Source: Sympetrum striolatum
Taxonomy: Eukaryota; Arthropoda; Insecta; Odonata; Libellulidae
Length of the DNA: 64,000 bases
NCBI GenBank assembly: GCA_947579665.1
Contig: OX388343.1
Span: forward strand, 102,863,657-102,927,656
Reading direction: 5' to 3'
Positions 23,418 to 31,969 of the stretch are shown here, piece after piece; position 1 is the first letter of the stretch, and each line of letters begins with the position of its first letter. The notes beneath the pieces were generated by a model that saw only the letters and a program-made list of their open reading frames with translations, was not told the DNA's origin and did no database searches. Position numbers and translations under genes: made by a program.

Positions 23418-23553
23418 AATCTGTGAAAACAACCATTTCGTATTGTAGATCAGAAATATATGTTTCATATGCAAACAATCGATATCGACCTCCAGCTTGT
23501 TGTTGAGCTTTAGCAGTCCATGGCCGCTCTACGTTGTTGAAATTATGATCTGC
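23418..23553 (-). CDS. Candidate terminal exon, unrecognised
   Basis: A strong pyrimidine tract and acceptor (TTTATTCCTTGCAG) precede a frame reading DHNFNNVERPWTAKAQQQAG, then GRYRLFAYETYISDLQ and YEMVVFTD, then TAA at 23418-23420. Composition (Trp, Tyr, mixed charge) is protein-like in AT-rich surroundings. Upstream on the minus strand, 23640-24020 holds Tc1-like coding relics; whether this exon belonged to the same unit or to a host gene is not clear. No domain recognised. Confidence 0.35.
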
Positions 23554-23699
23554 AAGGAATAAAAAGAGGAAAATTAATACATTGCTTTGAATGAAATATC
23601 TAAAAATGTAAGATCTTTCCTGATGGTGTAGATTTTTGTCAGTCACCTCATTAATGCTACTCCAAGGTAATATCTCATGCTGTCATGGGAAAATGATTC

Positions 23700-24020
23700 A
23701 CAGGTTTTGACCTTATTTACTGCTGCACGTCTGGCTTCCAGCCCATGGAAACGCAGTCCCCGGCGGACAGTATCATGGCTGATATTCAGTCCAACAGCAT
23801 GTCTAGTTGAAAATTATAGCGAATACATTTCCATAATATATACCACGAAGAGGGAAGAAACCCACTGACATATAATGCAGTCAATAAATACGTCGTTTTG
23901 TTTCCTCACCACCTCTGCTGTTAAAAATGGATTCAGCAGTATGTGATCGATAATACGCCGATCCTCTTCCTCTGTTGTGACTCTTGGCCTCCCTGAGACC
24001 TCCTTACGATCGACGCATGG
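23700..24020 (-). pseudogene. Tc1-like transposase DNA-binding region with an intron-like gap
   Basis: From 24020 downward the frame reads RKEVSGRPRVTTEEEDRRI and IDHILLNPFLTAEV. After a gap of about 100 bp it continues HAVGLNISHDTVRRGLRFHG and LEARRAA. GRPR followed by T..EDR.I and then GL.IS..TVRR.L...GL.ARR is the bipartite helix-turn-helix of Tc1-family transposases. The gap (about 23806-23905) starts GTGAGG and ends CTAG on the minus strand, so it could be an intron. The DDE catalytic domain is missing. Either a truncated transposon or a captured domain. Confidence 0.6.
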
Positions 24021-24171
24021 AGTATTCTTCCAAACATTCCAGAACCCATACTCGAAATATAGTAGACATGAAGATATAAGCTACATTTTTTCATTTTGTT
24101 AAGAAAACGTACAGTTTCTCATGCAAAATACACAAAAATCGGCAAAGAATGGGCGTAATTTTCGAAATTTT

Positions 24172-24489
24172 TCAGTTTTTTGATGATAAGAAGAAAGGAT
24201 CGAAAAGAGTATTGGAGGAAAGAGAGTTGAAAATTGAAGGAATGCGAAAGAAGAGTGATCCTTTTACTATTGATTGACGAGGAGTAATCAAAGAGAAGGT
24301 ATCGGATAGGCGTGTTGTTCTTGAGGGAACTCGGAAAGAGAAAAGAGAGAGTAAGAATGGGGAATCGACTTTGCTATTTATTATATTATGTAAGAAGGAA
24401 ATGTCGGAGAAAGTATGAGCGGCTTTGATTGGGGTGAGATTAAGGTGATTGAGTGATGATGATTTATTGATGATCAATAAGATGACCAA
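24172..24489 (-). pseudogene. CR1/Jockey-like retrotransposon, C-terminal RT remnant
   Basis: Minus frame of 105 residues with RPIKAAHTFSDISFLHNIIN-like order (here PIKAAHTFSDISFLHNIINS), KVDSPFLLSLFSFRVPSRTT and FRIPSIFNSL. These are the C-terminal phrases of CR1/Jockey-group proteins (RR...D..FLYK..N..ID.P.LL....F.VP.R..R; P..R.....N). It is separated from the rest of its gene (27099-27930) by a piggyBac at TTAA 24490-24493. The 3' edge meets a satellite-like segment at 24123-24171. Confidence 0.75.
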
Positions 24490-24861
24490 TTAACCCTTAA
24501 AGGACTGACGTTCCCATATGGGAACGGACTGCAGCTGGGTTCTCAAGGTAGCTAAACAATATCTTGAGTGTCATAAAATGGTCAGTAAACGATATTTTGT
24601 GAGCTAAGAGGGTCCAAAGCTTAGTTTCATTTGAGTTTTGGTGCATTTAAGTCAAGGGAAATATTTATTGTGATTTTTCGAAAAACAGGGAAATTTTGAG
24701 GTGGATCCTTCTGGCAACTAATTTTTATAAGTTTTACTGTTTTTAATTTAAAGTAGTATTTTGCTTGTATAACTTTAGTATGATGTTCTAATCATCCAAA
24801 GAAATTAAATAGAGCAGAGTTTGAGGTTATTTGTTGTTGTTATAACGTTGTTTATTGCTGC

Positions 24862-24877
24862 GTTCCCATATGGGCAC
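24862..24877. repeat. piggyBac subterminal inverted repeat, left
   Basis: GTTCCCATATGGGCAC inside a longer stretch continuing GTCAGGCCTTCCCACTACTA. Its inverted partner is at 26947-26962 with a nearly identical extension. Such internal repeats are part of the transposase binding region in piggyBac elements. Confidence 0.7.
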
Positions 24878-25224
24878 GTCAGGCCTTCCCACTACTACGC
24901 GATTTCCTTGCCGATGGCTGTCAAGGAAAGCTATATATAGTATATAAAAGAATATTTTGCGACATAATACATTATTTTTGGTGCAATTAAGTTTAGAATC
25001 ATTTTACTTTTAAGTTGTGACAAGAAGACTATGGCAATTATTATGCATATTTATGAACTAAACCTCGAAAAACCTAGATTTATATAGTAGAAGCGGCAAC
25101 AACATATATTAGCAAATGATTATTGTACTAGATATACAAATCCTTTCAAATTTTATTAGCTTCACATAAAAATTATATCATTAGAGGTGTTATAGTTTCT
25201 ATTCAGGAAAAACGTAAGTTTTCA

Positions 25225-26811
25225 TGAGTCGACCTCACTGAAGGAGGCTCTCCGAATCCTTGACGAGGATGAAGAGAGTGAGGTAGATGTTACCGATTTC
25301 TTCATTTCTCCAACAGAAGAAAATGAGCGAACTGATGAAGCATTGGCTGATGATGAAGAAAGATTGGTTGACAATTTTACTGGCAAGCAAATGAGGGCAC
25401 ACGCCGAAATTCGGTTGGCAACCAACGAAAGTATCGGTGCTGGAGAATACGATGGGGCAAAAAAATCTGTGCGGAGAAAATGGATAAAGGGCAGCATTGA
25501 GTGTACGGGAAGTTTTTCTGAAGCAGATTACTTTTCATACTCTAAACTTAGCTGCATCTAATTGCTAGAGCTCTTCATCGATGACGATTTCGTCGCATTC
25601 ATAGTGGAACAAAGTGAGAATTACGTCCGATTTTTAATTTCCCCAGTCCACAAATTACAGCAGAGGAGATGCGAGCCGTCATTGGCATTTTGATTGTATC
25701 CGGGTACAACATTCTCCTGGAAAAAAATATTACTGGGACGCGAAAAAGGATGTACATATTGAATTGGTTAGTAGAGCGATGAGGAGGGACTGATTCATCC
25801 AAATAATGAAATGTTTACACTTAGCGGATAATACTAAGTTAGACAGTCAAGCGATGGGTTCTACAAAGTCTGGCCTACGATGAAAAAGATTACACAGAGT
25901 AGTTTGCAGCATTTGGTGCCTTCCCAGTTCTTAGATTGTGAAGAAGAGATGATAAGATACTACGGAAGACACAGCTGCAAGCGATGTAGTAGAGGTAAAT
26001 CGATAAGATTCGGTTATTATAATTTGAAGTGGTATGTGAAATAATATAATAGCATTAATTTATTTAGCTCAATATATAATTTATACGAAAGAATTTATTG
26101 CCACATTTGAAAGGATGTGGCTACAATGGAACTGGGCGAATCAGAAAGAACCGGATTCCGAAAGATTGTCCGCTACCACCAAAAAATGATCTAAAAAAGG
26201 AGGAGAGTGGAAAGAGCATCACAGCTATTTCTACATGTGAAGGAATAGGAATCACTAAATGGCTGGACAATTTAGTAATTGTGGCAGCTTCAACAGAGTA
26301 TGGAGTTACGCCGTTGATGAAAGCTAAAAGGTTTTATAGGAAACAAAAGAAAATTATTCAGCTTCCATAACCCTACTTCATATCCCAGTATAATAAGCAT
26401 ATGGGTGGAACTGACCAAATTCATGTAAATTCACTGCATAATGGTAAGATATGATTTATATAAATCATTTGCAACTCAGACAATCGAATAATAGTAATAA
26501 TAAAAGGAAATCCTCAGATCCAAGGACAAAATTAGAGTTTAGACGGAAGATTGCTCAGGTGTACTTTACTCGGTACAAGACGGAATAAAAACCACCCGGT
26601 GGACGACTCAGCAAGGCTTCCACGTCAAAAACTGGCTCCACGCAAGAGTTATGGTATAATCAATTAATCGGTGTAATTGGTGACATACCGCAGAACAAGG
26701 GAAAACGCTGCGCATATGAAGAGTGCGATAGTCGTGGGAGAACAATGCGTAAAAAGTGCGATGTTGGGCTCTGTGTTAAATGTTTTACAAAGTATTTAAC
26801 AACATAATTCC
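25225..26811 (+). pseudogene. piggyBac transposase pseudogene
   Basis: In several frames the plus strand shows family landmarks in order. There is an acidic N-terminus (ALRILDEDEESEVDVTDFF) and a middle segment ending EEMIRYYGRHSCKRCSRGKS plus IRFGYY, matching the DESM...GRH..K..IRGKPIRFG block but with E where the catalytic D is expected. Then come GYNGTGRIRKNRIPKDCPLP, ITKWLDN, VTPLMKAKRFYRKQKK, and YNKHMGGTDQI. Last is a C-terminal cysteine-rich zinc-binding domain with KRCAYEECDSRGRTMRKKCD and CVKCF (26696-26805). Stops follow LSCI (25559) and the GTDQI block (about 26455), and frames shift between blocks. Inactive. Confidence 0.9.
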
Positions 26812-26946
26812 AAAACAAATACTTATATCTTCCGAGAAAAACCATTTCATACAATATTTTTTGAAATAAATATGATTTTTTTCAATAAAATGCTTTTTTT
26901 AAATTTCATCATGGCGCGCGTAATAGTAGTAGTGGGAAGGACTGAC

Positions 26947-26962
26947 GTGCCCATATGGGAAC
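26947..26962. repeat. piggyBac subterminal inverted repeat, right
   Basis: GTGCCCATATGGGAAC, the reverse complement of the motif at 24862-24877. The neighbouring TAGTAGTAGTGGGAAGGACTGAC (split here for reading) matches the left side inverted. Confidence 0.7.
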
Positions 26963-27098
26963 GGGCATTTGCAACGAACCTATTATTGTTAACTTTTTTT
27001 AAACAATTTTCTGTTGTTAATTTAGGTCATCTGAATACCAATATACTAAAATTAGGGTAATTTTTAAGAAAAAATAATTCTCGTCCTTGGAGGGTTAA

Positions 27099-27930
27099 GA
27101 TGATCTTTTGGCATATTTCTTTATGACGGGACTCGAAAATAAACTATTTTTAGAAAGAAATTTAAGATGCGATTGAGAGAAGAGAGGTTTGATTGGGATG
27201 ACATGGTCCATATGGGAGAACAGTAAGTAAGACGAGGAAGAACACAGCTGGAGAAATAAGTGCGAAGAGAGACTGGATCCCTGATGTCCGTTAACAAAGT
27301 CCAGAAACGCTTTGGATTTGATGTCGATTGGCAGGAAACTAATTTGATTTAATTTTCGTAGTCGCGTTTTAGCATTAATTTTGCCTGACGTCTTAATACC
27401 ACGAAGCTATTTTTAGTCTGCGGATTAGGAAAACTTTTCATAAGGCAGAACAGGCTCTATGCATATTTTTAATGCAGAAAATGATATCACTCTTCACCCA
27501 ATACGGAAATTTTTTGGGTTTTAGAATACGATGAGGGACGAAATCTTTAATGGAGGCAAGAATGAAGTCGTAAAATAGAGAAACTGAATCCTCAATGCTG
27601 CCTGATTTTAGAAGACACCACGGAAGAAGAGAAAGTGCGCGGTTTACTGCCTCCCAATCCGTCTTTTTCCAGTTTGGAATAACTCTTGGTGGTGCTGAGG
27701 TATCCTTCCTTCCAAGAAAAGACCACATGCTGGGGTTTATCTAAAACTCGACTGACGAGTGGTCGGAACAAAAGATAATTCGGCCAAGGGAAATTCCCTG
27801 AATATGAAAAGAGGAAATAACGTAGTCCATTGTGGCCAACTGACGAGAGATAAAGAGATTATTAATATTATTAATATATATAGAACTATCAACCTGATTT
27901 TTTCAAATTGTATATAAAAAGCTATCCCTT
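27099..27930 (-). pseudogene. CR1/Jockey-like retrotransposon, endonuclease-end, linker and late RT remnants
   Basis: From 27850 downward: LATMDYVISSF...SDHSSVEF (end of the APE-type endonuclease, with the conserved SDH), then PNWKKTDWEAVNRALS, FYDFILASIKDFVPHR and KKFPYWVKSD, the linker before the reverse transcriptase. At 27310-27150 another frame reads VLPRLTYCSPIWTMSSQSNL, SSLNRILNFFLKIVYFRVPS, the block that normally lies near the RT C-terminus. The RT fingers and catalytic palm are missing. The last part continues across the piggyBac into 24489-24172. Dead, internally deleted. Confidence 0.7.
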
Positions 27931-28430
27931 GCAAAATATGGAAAAATCGTAGAATAATGGGCGTACATTCGAAATATTTCAGTATTTTTTCTGAATTTTT
28001 CTAAATTCGAAAAAACATAGGGTAATTTTCCAATCACTATGTATGAGAGACATGTTTCTCTAAGCATAGGTATTCATAAATTATAAATAAATGATACATG
28101 CTGTGTGGTCTATGTATTTTTCACTTTCCCCATTTTAGTGTAATCGTTTATCCTTTTTTTGTTCCGTATTTCCGTAATAGGAATTTTCCGGAATTTGATA
28201 GCATTTAGCTGAAATAAAACTGAATAAATTCGTTTGTTGGTTCCTTCTATCTTCCGTTTGTTTTTTATTCTAAAAACAGGAATTTTTGCTGAATATATGT
28301 AGCGTTCTTGCTTGTATCTTCAATACAAGACAAAATTTTACTAAGTTTTGTCGAATTTTAGCTAAAATAGGGACGAAAACAGAAAATTTTCGTTCGTAAG
28401 AAAAGTTGTCCTTCTGTCGATCTTACTATT
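27931..28430. repeat. Satellite-like flank of the retrotransposon and AT-rich spacer
   Basis: 27931-27990 (GCAAAATATGG.AAAATCG, ATGGGCGTACATTCGAAATA, TTTCAGT) is the same monomer type as 24123-24171 on the other side of the CR1/Jockey-like relic, and it resembles the 165-bp repeats at 31970-33850. The relic thus sits within satellite DNA. 28000-28430 is AT-rich, with GGAATTTT/GAAAATT motifs, and carries no gene. Confidence 0.55.
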
Positions 28431-28440
28431 GTTCAATTAT

Positions 28441-28603
28441 TGGTGCGTCTGTTCGTCTGTGCGTCTGTTCGTCCAAGCGATGTTCGTCCGTGCGTCTGTT
28501 CGTCCGTACCTCTGTTCGTCCGTGCGTCTGTCGTCCGTGCGTCAGTTCGTTTGTGCGTCCGTTGTCCATGTCTCTGTTCGTCCATACATCTCTTGTCCGA
28601 ACA
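28441..28603. repeat. 16-bp minisatellite block 1
   Basis: About ten imperfect copies of GTTCGTCCGTGCGTCT, ending in TTGTCCGAACAAATCC. No GACGAAAATAAGG lead-in is seen here, unlike blocks 2, 3, 4 and 6. Confidence 0.9.
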
Positions 28604-29023
28604 AATCCATTTTCGAACCTTTTTTCGATCATAACCTGAAAAAATGACGAAATTAAGGGCTAAATAGAGGATAAAAATTGAAATTTCGGTGAAATTATCC
28701 ATTCTTAACATTTTTTTTATCATACCTCGATAAAATGACGAAAATAAGGGCAAAATAGAGAAACAAAATTGAAATTTCGGTGTAATTAGTCTTTTTTGGC
28801 ATTTTTCGATCATACCATAATAAAATGACGAAAATAAAGGCAAAATAGTGGATAAAAATAGATTTCAGTGAAATTATCCGTTTTCGAATTTTTTTTTGAT
28901 CATACCTCGTTAAAATGACGAAAATAAGGGCAAAATAGTGGAATAAAATTGAAATATCACGGTGAATTTATCCGTGTTTTTACCTTTTTTCTATCATTCC
29001 TCGATAAAATGACGAAAATAAGG

Positions 29024-29258
29024 TTCGTCCGTGAGTCTGTTCGTCCGAGCGATTGTTCGTCCGTGCGTCTGTTCGACCGTGCGTCTGTTTGTCGGTGCGT
29101 CTGTTCTTACGTGCGTCTGTTCGTCTGTGCATCTCTTCGTCCGTGCGTCTGTTCGTCGGTGCGTCTGTTCTTCCGTGCGTCTGTTCGTCCGTGCGTCTGT
29201 TCGTCCTTGCGTTTGTTCGTCCATGACTCTGTTCGTCCGTACGTCTATTTGTCCGAAC
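29024..29258. repeat. 16-bp minisatellite block 2
   Basis: About 14-15 copies following GACGAAAATAAGG, with single-base variants such as CTTACG and TCTGTGCATC. Ends GTCCGAACAGAGCC. Confidence 0.9.
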
Positions 29259-29403
29259 AGAGCCGTTTACGAACCTTTTTTCAATCATGCTCCGAGAATA
29301 TGACGAATATAAGGGCAAAAATAGGAAAAAATTGAAATATCGGTGTTTTTATCCGTTTTTTACCTTTTATCGGTCATACCTCGACAAATTGACGAAAATA
29401 AGT

Positions 29404-29620
29404 TTCGTCCGGGCGTCTGTTCGCCCGTGCGATTGTTCGTCCGTGCCTCTGTTCGTCCGTGCGTCTGTTCGACCGTGCGTCTGTTCGTTCGTGCGTGTTT
29501 TCGTACGTGCATCTGTTCGTCCGTTTTTCTGTTCGTCCGTGCGTCTGTTCGTTCGTTTGTCTGTTCGTCCGTGCGTCTGTTCGTACGAGCGTGTCTTCGT
29601 TCGTACGTCTGTTTGTCCGA
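29404..29620. repeat. 16-bp minisatellite block 3
   Basis: About 13-14 copies following GACGAAAATAAG, ending GTCCGAACAGATCC. Starts 380 bp after block 2. Confidence 0.9.
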
Positions 29621-29769
29621 ACAGATCCGTTTTCGAACCTTTTTTCGGTCATACCTTTAGAAAATGACGAGAATAAGGGCAAAATAGAGAAAAAAACTGA
29701 AATTTCGGTGAATTTATCCGTTTTTTTACCTTTTTTCGATCATACCTCGATAAAATGAAGAAAATAAGG

Positions 29770-29953
29770 TTTGTCCGTGGGTCTGTGGGTCCGAGCAATT
29801 TTTCGTCTATGCGTCTGTTTGACCGTGCGTCTGTTCGTCCGTGCGTCTGTTCTTCCGTGCGTCTGTTCGTCCGTGCGTCTCTTCGTCCGTGCGTCTCTTC
29901 GTCCGTGCGTCTGTTCGTCCTCTCGTCTGTTCGTCCATGCGTCCATGCGAAGA
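29770..29953. repeat. 16-bp minisatellite block 4
   Basis: About 11-12 copies, starting 366 bp after block 3. Lacks the usual GTCCGAACAGATCC terminator and ends in two ATGCGTCC variants. Confidence 0.9.
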
Positions 29954-30247
29954 AATTATCTGTTTTTGACCTTTTTTTGATCATACCTCGATAAAATGAC
30001 GTAAATAAGGACAAAATAGATTTTAAAAAATAAAATTTCGATAAAATTATCTCAATATTTCGCTTATTTTTGATATACCTATACAAAATTACGTAAATTT
30101 TACAGATATAGAGCAAAATTATAAAAATAATGCTAATATTATCCCATTTCGACGATTTCCTTCGATACTATCACTTAAGATCACGAAAATGCTTGAGAAA
30201 TAGAGCAAAAATATTAAAATTTCGCTAATATTATCCAATTTGTAATG

Positions 30248-30395
30248 CTCGTCTATTCTACCGTGCGTCTGTTCGTCCGTGCAACTTTTCGTCGGTGCGT
30301 CTTTTCGTCCTTGCGCCTGTTCGCCCGTTCGTCTGTTCGTCCTTGCGTCTGTTAGTCCATTCGTGTCCTCGTCCGTACGTGTGTTTGTACGAACA
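30248..30395. repeat. 16-bp minisatellite block 5
   Basis: About nine more diverged copies (e.g. GTGCAACTTTTCGTC), preceded by AT-rich sequence rather than the GACGAAAATAAGG lead-in. Confidence 0.85.
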
Positions 30396-30628
30396 GAACA
30401 GTTTTCAAAATTTTTTCGATCACACCTCGAAAAAATGACGAATATAAGGGCAAAATAGGGGAAAAAAATAAAATTTCGGTGAAGTTATCCGTTTTCGAAA
30501 TATTTCCAAACATACCTCCATAAAATGACGAGAAGAAGGGCAAAATAGAGGAAAAATTGAATTATCGGTGAATTTATCCGTTTTTTACCTTTTTTCGGTC
30601 CTACCTCGATAAAATGACGAAAATAAGG

Positions 30629-30862
30629 TTCGTCCGGGCGTCTGTTCGTCCGTGCGATTGTTCGTCCATGCGTCTGTTAGTCCGTGCGTCTGTTCGACCT
30701 TGCGTCTGTTTGTACGTGCGTCTGTTCGTCCGTGCGACTGTTCGTCCGTGCATCTGTTCGTCCGTTTGTATTTTCGTCGTGCGTCTGCTCGACCGTGCGT
30801 CTGTTCGACCGTGCGTCTGTTCGAACGAGCGTGTGTTCGTCCGTACGTCTGTTTGTCCGAAC
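30629..30862. repeat. 16-bp minisatellite block 6
   Basis: About 14 copies after GACGAAAATAAGG, ending GTCCGAACAGATCC. The last block before the Tigger fragment at 31018. Confidence 0.9.
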
Positions 30863-31017
30863 AGATCCATTTTCGAAATTTTTTCGATCATACCTCGATA
30901 TAAAGACCAAAATAAGGGCAATATAGAGGAGAAAATTGAAATTTCGGTGAAATTATCAGTTTTTGACCTTTTTTCGATCATACTTCGATTAACCCTAGTC
31001 CGGTCAAGGTGAGGGAT

Positions 31018-31480
31018 CAATGCTTGCTGATCAATAATTTAGACACAGATGCCCAACAGTTAGCTAGATTGAACACGAAATCTTTTAAATTTACCTTTTT
31101 CAGTGCATTTTCCAAATTTTCATTGTTCACAGGATCATTAAGAATATTTGTAAGAAGCAACTTACGATATCCTAACCTAATGTTTTGAATAACACTCAGA
31201 TCCATGGGTTGGACCAGCGCAGTCGTGTTAGGGGGTAAAAACATTGCGGAAATTTCACCGTCATCGGTGCACAATTCTTCTGCAGAAGGATGGCCAGGAC
31301 AATTATCAAGCAATAATAAAGCACGTTGTGGTAAATTGACGGATTTCATATGTTGTCGAACTGCTGGAACGAATTCTGTTTTAAACCAATCCAAAAATAA
31401 TTCTCGTGTGACCCAAGCGTTTTTTTTTGCCCTAGATAGCACACAGGTAGCGTGACTGACTTGAATGCACGGGGTGTTTT
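31018..31480 (-). pseudogene. Tigger transposase fragment with second and third DDE blocks
   Basis: The minus frame contains CIQVSHATCVLSRAKKNAWV, TRELFLDWFKTEFVPAVRQH, RALLLLDNCPGHPSAEELCT (second catalytic D) and MFLPPNTTALVQPMDLSVIQ (third catalytic region), then NILNDPVNNENLENALKKVN. The N-terminal DNA-binding domains and the first catalytic block are absent because of the internal deletion. The frame itself is open through this part, unlike the same region in the copy at 4313-5676. It ends in relation to the minisatellite at 31018. Confidence 0.85.
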
Positions 31481-31964
31481 GGCTGGGGTTGACGGGGTTT
31501 AGCTTTTCTCGCTTATAAACACCAACTCTATAGCCCATGCATGGTCATCCTCATTGGACTTCTATCAAAGGGAAGGATTGTTTCTTACGCCTCTTCTCTC
31601 ATAGCTTTTTAATGAACGTGATGTTTTGAGAAGTGATACCCTGCTGCAACTGAAAATTTATTGTCTTTCGAAATGGTTTAGTCTTGCACATATTAAGCAT
31701 TTCTCTAATGGAAAAATGCTGTTTAAAAAAGTATCTCAACTTAGATGTGTTATCACAATAAACGAAATACTTTGCTCTCCATCACATCATTGCAGCCAAT
31801 GGAGAAATTTTTCAAATAGTCTGTCCACCTCTCGTTTCTTGTTACTAATATGCGTGTTTATATGTTCACAAGAAGAAGTTGCGGGTTTGCATAACTCCAT
31901 ATGGACCGTCCGGATTACCGAGGGTTCCGGATTAGCGAGTGTCCGGATTACCGGGGTTCTACTG
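31018..31964 (-). mobile_element. Tigger right-terminal part with internal deletion
   Basis: 31018-31480 matches the Tigger transposase region around 4690-4990, and 31498-31964 matches 5945-6418. The intervening 950 bp or so is missing at the join near 31485-31498. It ends GGGGTTCTACTG (31953-31964) followed by TA. Its left part retains about 165 bp (about 31100-31265) that the copy at 3091-6418 has lost. It may be the far end of the copy whose tip is at 21358. Confidence 0.85.
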
Positions 31965-31969
31965 TATTT

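Larger units (their letters stand above)
24494..27094 (+). mobile_element. piggyBac-family DNA transposon, dead
   Basis: The 2601-bp element is bounded by TTAA on both sides (24490-24493 and 27095-27098). Its termini start CCCTTAAAGGAC and end GTCCTTGGAGGG. An inverted subterminal repeat of about 40 bp (24861-24900 against 26918-26964) includes TGCCCATATGGGAAC on one strand. A perfect 16-bp palindrome GTTCCCATATGGGAAC lies at 24510-24525. The transposase gene on the plus strand is decayed. It interrupts a CR1/Jockey-like relic, so it is younger than that relic. Confidence 0.92.
28430..31005. repeat. Compound minisatellite: 16-bp arrays alternating with units of about 92 bp
   Basis: Six blocks of a 16-bp tandem repeat (consensus GTTCGTCCGTGCGTCT) are separated by units of about 92 bp containing TCATACCTCGATAAAATGAC, GAAAATAAGGGCAAAATAGA and GAAATTTCGGTGAA. 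Blocks begin right after GACGAAAATAAGG and usually end GTCCGAACAGATCC..TTTTCGAA. The higher-order spacing is about 370-380 bp between 29024, 29404 and 29770. Because 16 is not a multiple of 3, every frame reads the same 16-residue peptide repeat, so the long ORFs here are artefacts. Confidence 0.95.

Noticed and set aside
28441..30862. Possible CRISPR array (regular short repeats)
   Set aside because: The repeats are contiguous with no unique spacers, no cas genes are present, and the genome is eukaryotic.
28426..31020. Many overlapping ORFs rich in Ser-Val-Arg-Cys or Arg-Thr-Asp on both strands
   Set aside because: They are translations of the 16-bp minisatellite. A 16-bp period reads through all frames, and frames on both strands are equally open.
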